The notes under the pieces were generated by a model. That model did no database searches. It had not been told where the DNA came from and saw only the letters and a program-made list of their open reading frames with translations. The translations under genes were made by a program, and so were the position numbers. DNA of 5,102 bases from CAZLBV01 sp964557845 (GTDB lineage Bacteria > Acidobacteriota > Aminicenantia > Aminicenantales > Aminicenantaceae), in contig CAZLBV010000096.1 of assembly GCA_964557845.1 (NCBI GenBank), positions 1 to 5,102 on the forward strand. Reading direction: 5' to 3'. Numbering within the stretch: position 1 is the stretch's first letter; each line of letters starts with the position of its first letter. This document shows, in pieces, positions 1-5,102 of the stretch.

Positions 1-75
1 GATAAATCCTCTAGTTTAATTTGATAAAGAAAATTACTTATACAAAATATCGTGATAAAAAGGTAGGGGGTTAAT
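1..75. other. Non-coding sequence downstream of the receiver-PEGA gene
   Basis: This short AT-rich stretch follows the TGA stop of the minus-strand gene that ends at 76. Read on the minus strand it has a run of C (66-70 on the plus strand is GGGGG) followed by a T-rich patch. I found no stem that would make a convincing intrinsic terminator, and no gene start. Confidence 0.6.
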
Positions 76-1800
76 TCAATTTATTGTAAAAAGTAACACT
101 GGAAACAGAGGAAGAAGCAGTTCTATAGTTGATTCTCTTGGGATCTTAACATCCTGAGTATAAATTTTGTTATCTTTTTCAAATCTGATCTGGTGAACAC
201 CTTCAGAAATCTCCAAGGTTTCGGAAAGATTTATCGGGATGCTTTGATCATCCACATAAACCTGTAAACCTTCATAATCAATATAATCCTGTTGTTGCAG
301 CTTTAGAAACCCATTGGCAGGGGGAAGGGGTGTGGGCTCTTTTTGAGCTCTGAAGAAGAGAAAATAAGCCAGAACGGAAATTACAATAACTACTAATGCG
401 GCTATAGATAGGATTATAGATTTGTTGCCGGATTTGCTTCTCGCTGGTTTTTGCTTTTTAGGTTTTTTCCTTTTTCCTACCTTTATCCCCAAGTAAGTGT
501 CTTCATCAAAACTTTCTTTTTCTTGTTCCGGTTGGTAAGGTTCTTCAATTAAGCGTTCGTACATTTCAGCCTTATCAGGTTTTGGTTTTTCTCCAAAAAT
601 TTCAGCTTTTAAAGCTTCGTCAGTTTCGACGCCTTTCTCTTCCTGATCTGCTGTTGGCTCTATATATGCCTCGCTTTTGTCAGGACTTATGTTTTCACCG
701 GTTTCTTTTGGTTCTTCTTTTTCAACCGCTGATTCCGGTGCTTCGTTTAGGTATTCTATTTCATCATCTCCTGTTTGATCTTTTTTTGTTTCTTCAATGT
801 GGAAACCTTCTTCTATTCCTTTTCTCTCTTCTTCCCTTGGTTCTTCAAATTCTTGGTTTAAATCATCTTTATCAGGGATTTCGGTTTCTTCTTCTATATG
901 ATCTTCTATATTATGTTCACTCTCTTTTTCTAGTTCTGGTTCTCTTTTCTCTACGTCTATTTCTGGTTTTTTTGGTTCCTCGTCATTAAATTCTAATGTT
1001 GATACTGGAGATTTTTCGATAAAATCATCTTCAGCACCCGGCAGGAGATCCGCCCCGGTTATTAAAGGTTTTTCAGTTACGGTCCTTCCCGGACTTGCTG
1101 ATTTATCTTTATCTTCTCTATTTAGATCTGTTTCTGATTTATTACCAGTATTATAATCGTCTAATTTTCTGGTGTCTGCTATTCCAGGTTTTTTATGGAA
1201 TGTATCTGATTTTATGTCTGATAGCCTCATTTTTAGAAGATCTTCAATCTTTTTATCGATCTCTTTGTCTGAGGAACGAGAGGAGCTTGTTTTTTTAGAA
1301 AAGGAGAAAGCTTCACTAAGTTTTTTTTCAATATCATCATCAAAGAGTTTTTTTTGAGGTTTGGGTTTCGTCTGGGGAGGTTTATCTAGGATTTGGTGCA
1401 TAGCAGGGGGTGCAGATTTTTCTTCTTCTTTGGATAAAAGGTCATCAATAGTATTTAGCAGTGTCCCGGGATCTACTGGTTTATTGAAAAAAGCAGCTGC
1501 TCCAAAAAAGCCAGCGCCATCTTTTTCAAGCTGTTCTTCTTTGTAAAATTTCGTAAGGATTATAAAAGGTATATCTTCTTGGGATTCTCTGGCGATCTTT
1601 TTTCTTAGATCAAATCCATGCAGTTTAGGCAGCATGGGCTCCATAACAATAAGATCAGGTTTTTCAAATTTAAATTTCTCATATCCGTCAAGGCCATCTT
1701 TAGCGTGAGTTACCTTATAGGCATTTGATTCAAGTAGATCAGTAATTGTTTTGATTGAAGAATCTTCAAAATCAATGAGTAAAATATTTTTTGTTTTCAT
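76..1800 (-). CDS. Membrane-anchored pseudo-receiver protein with long acidic linker, one TM helix and C-terminal PEGA-like domain
   Basis: This 574-residue protein begins with a CheY-like receiver domain (about residues 4-123). The pattern ILLID(10)-F-E is followed by DLIVMEPMLP at the phospho-acceptor strand, then conserved T83 and K107 (FNKPVD). The acceptor Asp is Glu at position 54 and the second acidic-pocket Asp is Phe11, so normal phosphorylation is unlikely. Residues 125-440 form a Pro/Lys/Glu/Asp-rich, probably disordered linker with two similar short helices near 153-164 and 178-189. A basic cluster (about 440-460) precedes a single hydrophobic helix (461-483), placing the N-terminus in the cytoplasm by the positive-inside rule. 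Residues 497-563 resemble a PEGA domain (VYVDDQSIPINL, then EGVHQIRFEKDNK), outside the membrane. The gene lies 265 bp beyond its upstream neighbour and is probably transcribed alone. The start is the only Met before the receiver, with AGGA about 11 bases upstream (1812-1815). The partner and output are unknown. Confidence 0.93.
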   Translation of the reverse strand: MKTKNILLIDFEDSSIKTITDLLESNAYKVTHAKDGLDGYEKFKFEKPDLIVMEPMLPKLHGFDLRKKIARESQEDIPFIILTKFYKEEQLEKDGAGFFGAAAFFNKPVDPGTLLNTIDDLLSKEEEKSAPPAMHQILDKPPQTKPKPQKKLFDDDIEKKLSEAFSFSKKTSSSRSSDKEIDKKIEDLLKMRLSDIKSDTFHKKPGIADTRKLDDYNTGNKSETDLNREDKDKSASPGRTVTEKPLITGADLLPGAEDDFIEKSPVSTLEFNDEEPKKPEIDVEKREPELEKESEHNIEDHIEEETEIPDKDDLNQEFEEPREEERKGIEEGFHIEETKKDQTGDDEIEYLNEAPESAVEKEEPKETGENISPDKSEAYIEPTADQEEKGVETDEALKAEIFGEKPKPDKAEMYERLIEEPYQPEQEKESFDEDTYLGIKVGKRKKPKKQKPARSKSGNKSIILSIAALVVIVISVLAYFLFFRAQKEPTPLPPANGFLKLQQQDYIDYEGLQVYVDDQSIPINLSETLEISEGVHQIRFEKDNKIYTQDVKIPRESTIELLLPLFPVLLFTIN

Positions 1801-1811
1801 TTTTTTTTATT

Positions 1812-1815
1812 TCCT
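1812..1815 (-). promoter_or_regulatory. Weak ribosome binding site of the receiver-PEGA gene
   Basis: On the minus strand, AGGA lies in the context GCAGGAAAT followed by an A-rich run directly before the ATG. The distance to the start codon is about 11 bases, longer than the usual optimum, so translation initiation may be modest. No other in-frame Met precedes the receiver domain, so the start is still well supported. Confidence 0.5.
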
Positions 1816-1860
1816 GCTTATGAATTCGAAAATATGGCGTCCACTTCAATTAAATATTTA

Positions 1861-1879
1861 GAGAAGTAATATTCTTCTC
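1861..1879. repeat. Small inverted repeat upstream of the receiver-PEGA gene
   Basis: GAGAAG (1861-1866) is followed by seven A/T bases and then its exact reverse complement CTTCTC (1874-1879). The centre TAATATT itself contains the palindrome AATATT. The element lies about 60-80 bases upstream of the ATG at 1800, where an operator or promoter-proximal site could sit. The 6-bp arms are short enough to arise by chance in AT-rich DNA, and no T run follows on either strand, so it is not a typical terminator. Confidence 0.35.
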
Positions 1880-2065
1880 GGTAAACATATCCACTTAAAT
1901 GTTCAAATCATATTAACATATTTCACAGTAAATGAAAAACTTCAATCACCTTTTAAGATGAATTAGGGGATGATTTTCGGAATAGAGTTTTTTCCCTGAG
2001 GTTTTATGTGCGGTTTGAATCAGATGGAATTAATTTTTTTTACAACTTGTTAATAGAATTGGCAG

Positions 2066-2311
2066 TTAAAATCCAAGTATATTAAGCTGCGTATCGGGTT
2101 CAGTGGTGCGAACGTCAAATTCTGTTACCCTGTTCAGCAAATTTCTGCTGCGAAGGTACTCTTTGATTTGAGTCGCTTTTCTTTTTTTAAAGACTCCGAG
2201 CATTTCCCTATTACCCATGTCATCATAAAAGTATAAAACTTTTTTACATTTTGCTCTCTTTATAGCCTTTTCAATTTGCCGTTCATAGGTTATGCTTTGG
2301 GGTAAATGCAT
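2066..2311 (-). CDS. Small basic hypothetical protein (81 aa)
   Basis: I do not recognise this family. The 81-residue product is rich in Lys and Arg. By eye it has an amphipathic helix (about residues 8-20, YERQIEKAIKRA), two short beta strands (KKVLYFYDD at 23-31, REMLGVFKK at 35-43), a second basic helix (about 45-57) and a last strand (about 61-69), ending NILGF. It has no signal peptide, membrane segment or metal-binding Cys pair; C22 is the only cysteine. A compact alpha/beta cytoplasmic protein, possibly nucleic-acid or partner binding, would fit, but this is inference from charge only. The frame opens further upstream to a Met at 2383, but that start and the Met at 2344 lack a Shine-Dalgarno sequence. 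The Met at 2311 has GGAGAG eight bases upstream. It follows the GH20 gene in the same direction after 108 bp, so co-transcription is possible but not shown. Confidence 0.6.
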   Translation of the reverse strand: MHLPQSITYERQIEKAIKRAKCKKVLYFYDDMGNREMLGVFKKRKATQIKEYLRSRNLLNRVTEFDVRTTEPDTQLNILGF

Positions 2312-2419
2312 TATACTTACTCTCCATTCAAGATTCTTCAACATAACTGCAAGAATCGGACCAAATGCGCAGATGGGATTCATGTTAAAGGAAAGAAATT
2401 AAAGGATTAAGTCTTCAGT
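2312..2419. other. Gap between the GH20 gene and the 81-residue gene
   Basis: This 108-bp stretch separates two minus-strand genes. Part of it (2312-2383) is an open extension of the 81-residue frame, which I regard as untranslated because its Met codons lack ribosome binding sites. I see no hairpin-plus-T-run terminator after the GH20 stop, so readthrough into the small gene is possible. Confidence 0.5.
2320..2325 (-). promoter_or_regulatory. Ribosome binding site that decides the start of the 81-residue gene
   Basis: Minus-strand GGAGAG (plus-strand CTCTCC) lies eight bases before the ATG at 2311. The two upstream in-frame ATGs at 2383 and 2344 are preceded by pyrimidine-rich or mixed sequence with no AGGAG-like motif. 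This supports the shorter 81-residue product over a 105-residue one. Confidence 0.6.
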
Positions 2420-4474
2420 TTATTTTTTTTCTGTACCGTGTATTAGATTTTCTATGGAGGGGATGATCACTAATTCGGTCTGACCCCGTTGTTCCCGAGC
2501 CTTTTCTAAAAATAAAAGTCTCGATTCGACCCAATGTTCTGAAGGATGGGTGTTTTTCTGCAGATGTTCGAGAGCTTCCAGCCCGATTCTTGCCGCATGG
2601 GAAAGGTCTTCAGAAAGAGTTTCGATTTCCCAGAGAATGGGGGAAAGGTTGATGGTATTTTCAAGTAAAGTATGATTTGATTCCCACAAGCTAAGCTTTG
2701 CTTTGAGCGATTCAAAAAGGTCTTTATTTTTTGATTTTTGGCTGAGATACTGATCAATCTCCTTGCCAAAATCCCTAGCGGTTTTAGAATCTGGGCGGGC
2801 AGCATCTACTACTCTTGACATGGGTGAGTATGATGTATAATTTCTATAGTGTCCTCTTTTATAACCTTTAACCGGTTCGATGACATCAACTAGTGTTTTT
2901 AAGTTGGTTATATCATGGCTGTTACAAAGCCTACGCAGCAGCATCCCGTAGTTTTTAATATGAGTAAGTCCGTGTTCTTCCAGCTGAAGGCTGACCGCTT
3001 CCAGTCGTTCATACATATTGTCAACATCTTTTATTTTACCGGGAGACCAAAACCTTTCGGCAATTGCCGCCGTCCTAGGCCATATGCGGGAATCGATCGT
3101 CTCCGGTACAACATATTCACTCCACATCGTGGCCTCACCTCCGAGTATATGCTTCTTCTCATTTTCAGTGAGAGGTGAATCCTCAGGTATAGGATCATTC
3201 AAATAATGTTGATATGCAGGTTGGATCAAGTCGATATAGTACCCATTGGACAGCATCGTCTGGTATCCTTTTTTAGCTGATTCGATCATGGCTTCCTTTC
3301 CCCTCCAGGAATGGATAATGATATCTTTGGGAAGACCGGGTTGAAAAATCTCGTCCCAGCCAACCATTTTACGATCGTATTTGGTTAGGATGGCTAATAT
3401 ACGTTTGTTGAAGTATGCCTGAAGAGCATGATTGTCAGGAATATTCATGGAACGTTTGAACTCCTGGATCTTGGGATTTGAGTCCCATTGTTTGCCATTA
3501 TTTTCATCTCCGCCGATATGGATATATTCATCCGGAAAAAGGGAAGACATCTCACGGAAAAAAGCATCAAAAAAAAGATAGGTAGCTTCTTCGGTAGGAT
3601 TAAAGGTCGGATCTTTCACTCCCCAGCCCCTCTCAATGGTATATGGTCCGGGAGCGCTGGCATATTCCGGATAAGCAACCAGCCAGCTAGTGGCATGTCC
3701 CGGAATGTCGAATTCGGGCATAACTCTAATTCCGCGATCAGAGGCATAACTGATTATATCCCTTATTTGTGCTTGGGTATAATAGAATCCGTCCGATCCG
3801 ACCTGATGAAGTTTGGGAAAGGTTTTGCATTCAATCCGGAAACCTTGATCTTCTGTCAGGTGAAAATGAAGAACATTGAGCTTAACGGCAGCCATACCAT
3901 CAATATTTCTTTTAATGACTTCGACCGGCATGAAATGCCTTCCGGGATCAATAAGCAGTCCTCTCCAGGGAAAACGGGGAAAATCCTTTATCAGAACAGC
4001 GGGCAAGAAATAACCATTCTGGTCCACCGATAAAAGCTGAAGGAAAGTTTCTATTCCTCTTAATACCCCTATATCCGTATTTGCCGAAAGGACGATCCGG
4101 GTAGAATATATATTCAGGGTATAGGATTCGTCTTCATGGAGTTTAATCTGACCCGGACGAAGGCATTCTATCAGCATGTCAGCGGATTCCGGTTGCGACT
4201 CCCTGGTTATAAAATCTTGGGAAAAAAAGAGTCCTGTGCGCTTTGCAAGCCTGCGCAACAGACGAGTTGCTCCCGTATATAATCTGTCCCCTCCGTTTCC
4301 GTCTATTTTGATTATGAATGACTCTTCCAGATCAAAACGTCCTTGTATAAACTCGATATCTGCCGGTATAGGCATCAGACTTATCGGGTTATTCTCAGGG
4401 AGTGTTTGAGGAAAGATAGATATAGACATAATCAAGAAAAGACAAAGATAAGCTGACCATGATTTTTTCATCAT
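2420..4474 (-). CDS. Secreted beta-N-acetylhexosaminidase, glycoside hydrolase family 20
   Basis: This 684-residue enzyme should remove terminal beta-linked GlcNAc/GalNAc from glycans by the substrate-assisted GH20 mechanism (EC 3.2.1.52 class). Residues 1 to about 23 are a Sec signal peptide with a basic start and hydrophobic core and no lipobox, so it is exported. Residues about 32-165 match the GH20b N-terminal domain (GVLRGIETFLQLL). The catalytic barrel runs from about 168 to 480: DPGRHF (R179), LHFHLTEDQGFRIE, MPEFDIPGH (H260), then HIGGDEN with the catalytic pair D323-E324. Expected substrate-pocket aromatics are W373 (VGWDE), W389 (HSWRG) and W451 (MWSE, with E453). No key residue is missing. 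About 175 further residues are mostly helical and include VVDAARPDSKTARDF, which looks like a conserved tail of this subfamily. GAGGTGA abuts the first ATG and is better spaced for the second Met (4471), so the true product may be one residue shorter. It is divergent from the exported-protein gene at 4609. Confidence 0.96.
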   Translation of the reverse strand: MMKKSWSAYLCLFLIMSISIFPQTLPENNPISLMPIPADIEFIQGRFDLEESFIIKIDGNGGDRLYTGATRLLRRLAKRTGLFFSQDFITRESQPESADMLIECLRPGQIKLHEDESYTLNIYSTRIVLSANTDIGVLRGIETFLQLLSVDQNGYFLPAVLIKDFPRFPWRGLLIDPGRHFMPVEVIKRNIDGMAAVKLNVLHFHLTEDQGFRIECKTFPKLHQVGSDGFYYTQAQIRDIISYASDRGIRVMPEFDIPGHATSWLVAYPEYASAPGPYTIERGWGVKDPTFNPTEEATYLFFDAFFREMSSLFPDEYIHIGGDENNGKQWDSNPKIQEFKRSMNIPDNHALQAYFNKRILAILTKYDRKMVGWDEIFQPGLPKDIIIHSWRGKEAMIESAKKGYQTMLSNGYYIDLIQPAYQHYLNDPIPEDSPLTENEKKHILGGEATMWSEYVVPETIDSRIWPRTAAIAERFWSPGKIKDVDNMYERLEAVSLQLEEHGLTHIKNYGMLLRRLCNSHDITNLKTLVDVIEPVKGYKRGHYRNYTSYSPMSRVVDAARPDSKTARDFGKEIDQYLSQKSKNKDLFESLKAKLSLWESNHTLLENTINLSPILWEIETLSEDLSHAARIGLEALEHLQKNTHPSEHWVESRLLFLEKAREQRGQTELVIIPSIENLIHGTEKK

Positions 4475-4481
4475 TCACCTC
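4475..4481 (-). promoter_or_regulatory. Ribosome binding site of the GH20 gene, favouring the second Met
   Basis: Minus-strand GAGGTGA matches the anti-Shine-Dalgarno sequence well but directly abuts the ATG at 4474. Only three bases separate GAGG from that first ATG, against six from the ATG at 4471. The second start, giving MKKSW, therefore has the more usual geometry. Confidence 0.6.
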
Positions 4482-4597
4482 GATTTTTCATTTTAAAACG
4501 GTTTAATTTATTTTACTTTATTTGCTTTATAAAATCTTCCCGTGTTATATATTTTATCTTATCTGGATTATTCAGAATTAAGCTTAGGCCCAAAAAA
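4482..4597. promoter_or_regulatory. Divergent AT-rich promoter region between the GH20 gene and the exported-protein gene
   Basis: The two divergent start codons are 134 bp apart, so promoters for both should lie here. On the plus strand, TATATT-like sequence at 4546-4553 could be a -10 box with a poor TTGCTT at 4522-4527. On the minus strand, several TATAAA/TAAAAT-like stretches at about 4507-4535 could serve the GH20 gene. The DNA is too AT-rich to choose one box confidently. A minor inverted repeat, TTAAA-ACGG-TTTAA, lies at about 4493-4506. No operator of a known regulator was recognised. Confidence 0.4.
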
Positions 4598-4601
4598 GGA
4601 G
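4598..4601 (+). promoter_or_regulatory. Ribosome binding site of the exported-protein gene
   Basis: GGAG, in the context AAAAAAGGAGATAAAAG, lies seven bases before the ATG at 4609. This is near-ideal spacing and selects 4609 over the out-of-frame ATG at 4614, whose frame closes after a few tens of codons. Confidence 0.75.
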
Positions 4602-4608
4602 ATAAAAG

Positions 4609-5102
4609 ATGCGATGTCTAAAATATTGGTTTTCAGTTTTTTTTATTGCAGCTTTTTCGATCTTCCTGCAGGCAAATATAAAGAGATCGTTTAATGATCG
4701 AACAGAAAGACATCCAGCTGCAAATGTGTATAAACCTGGATATTTACTTCAGGATACCAACGGCGATGATATAATAGACCATGTCAAAACCAGAATTATA
4801 ATACCCCAATCTTTTTCTGAAGCAGAAATGACCAGTGCTGCCAATATGGGTGCGCGCTTGGGTTATGAGACCACGGCCCTCGATCTAGATATTCTAGACA
4901 TAGGTCCGGAAAGAGAGAAAGTCTATGAAATACCTGTAATTATAATCAGTCAGGAACGTGATTTTCTCCAAAAAAATGGGGTAAAGACCCAGGAAATGGA
5001 TACCAGATTAAAACCTGGACAGGGAGAAATTATATTCATTCCCCCCAATGGTACTTTCCAAAAGGGAGGAGCTGCTGTGACCGGATATGATGATTCCGGC
5101 TT
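4609..5102 (+). CDS. Exported protein of unknown family, 5' part only (runs off the window)
   Basis: The frame is open from the ATG at 4609 to the window end, giving 164 complete codons with no stop. Residues 1-22 form a signal peptide (MRCLKYW, then a Phe/Ile/Ala-rich core, probable cleavage after LQA22), so the protein is exported. Residues 49-57, DTNGDDIID, fit the DxNxDxxxD spacing of Ca-binding loops seen in dockerin and thrombospondin-type repeats. The following IIIPQSFSEAEMTSAANMG and ARLGYETTALDLDI, then EIPVIIISQERDFLQK and KPGQGEIIF, alternate strand and helix, suggesting an alpha/beta domain. Its layout faintly recalls non-catalytic ligand-binding domains of large exported enzymes, but I cannot name the family. 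It is divergent from the secreted GH20 gene, which hints at a shared extracytoplasmic, possibly glycan- or polymer-related role by position only. The catalytic or anchoring part, if any, lies beyond the window. Confidence 0.85.
   Translation, partial: MRCLKYWFSVFFIAAFSIFLQANIKRSFNDRTERHPAANVYKPGYLLQDTNGDDIIDHVKTRIIIPQSFSEAEMTSAANMGARLGYETTALDLDILDIGPEREKVYEIPVIIISQERDFLQKNGVKTQEMDTRLKPGQGEIIFIPPNGTFQKGGAAVTGYDDSG

Larger units (their letters stand above)
1801..2065. other. Intergenic region upstream of the receiver-PEGA gene
   Basis: This 265-bp AT-rich gap between two minus-strand genes contains no supported ORF. It should hold the promoter of the downstream gene. On the minus strand a TTGAAG-like element is followed by AT-rich TATGTT/TAATAT stretches around 1900-1945, but the spacing is poor and I do not call a specific promoter. 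It also holds a small inverted repeat (1861-1879, listed separately). I found no strong GC-rich hairpin with a T run that would terminate the 81-residue gene. Confidence 0.6.

Noticed and set aside
76..115. Hydrophobic end of the receiver-PEGA protein (LLLPLFPVLLFTIN) as a possible frameshift artefact or second TM segment
   Set aside because: It directly continues the last strand of the PEGA-like domain and is followed by a clean stop. The hydrophobic stretch is too short for a confident membrane helix, and no better continuation is seen in other frames.
582..989. Plus-strand open frame of 135 codons, very rich in Leu and Phe
   Set aside because: It is the antisense of the Glu/Lys-rich linker of the receiver-PEGA gene: GAA/GAG/AAA codons read backwards give TTC/CTC/TTT. 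It has no ribosome binding site and no protein-like pattern of its own. The plus-strand frames at 1095-1298, 1172-1357 and 1361-1546 are the same effect.
1966..1998. Possible hairpin AGGGGA ... TCCCT in the intergenic gap
   Set aside because: The complementary arms are only about five bases with a long loop, and no T run is placed correctly for termination.
2312..2383. 24 extra N-terminal codons of the 81-residue protein
   Set aside because: The ATGs at 2383 and 2344 lack a Shine-Dalgarno sequence, while the ATG at 2311 has a strong one.
2506..2805. Minus-strand 99-codon frame
   Set aside because: It overlaps the GH20 C-terminal region in another frame on the same strand, and the GH20 frame is intact through this segment, so it is an out-of-frame shadow.
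3488..4033. Plus-strand open frame of 181 codons
   Set aside because: It lies wholly antisense to the GH20 catalytic domain, whose frame carries unmistakable family motifs. The antisense product shows no recognisable motif. The other plus-strand frames at 2915-3206 and 4176-4409 are likewise shadows.

Overview
The window is visibly AT-rich bacterial DNA. It holds three genes on the minus strand and the start of a fourth on the plus strand. Nothing in it is a phage, insertion sequence, CRISPR array, tRNA or rRNA. An exported GH20 hexosaminidase sits beside a receiver-TM-PEGA-like protein and a second exported protein, which suggests a carbohydrate-scavenging, probably Gram-negative-type bacterium. 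The wording of the GH20 motifs and the receiver/PEGA architecture recall Acidobacteriota-like lineages such as Candidatus Aminicenantes. That placement is an impression from memory and was not tested.

Layout: 1-75 is downstream non-coding sequence. 76-1800 (minus) encodes a 574-residue membrane-anchored protein: an N-terminal receiver domain whose phospho-acceptor Asp is replaced by Glu, a very long acidic linker, a basic stop-transfer patch, one transmembrane helix and a small PEGA-like domain. 1801-2065 is an intergenic gap with one small inverted repeat. 2066-2311 (minus) encodes an 81-residue basic protein of unknown family; a good Shine-Dalgarno sequence fixes its start inside a longer open frame. 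2420-4474 (minus) encodes a secreted family-20 beta-N-acetylhexosaminidase. 4475-4608 is a 134-bp divergent intergenic region. 4609-5102 (plus) is the 5' part of a secreted protein of unknown family that runs off the window.

The GH20 enzyme would trim terminal GlcNAc/GalNAc residues from glycans outside the cytoplasm. The divergently transcribed exported protein may share its control region, but nothing ties them functionally beyond position and export. The receiver-PEGA protein is separated from the others by larger gaps and is probably an independent unit. It is the most unusual item: a likely phosphorylation-independent pseudo-receiver tethered to the cytoplasmic face of the membrane, with a PEGA-like domain on the other side.
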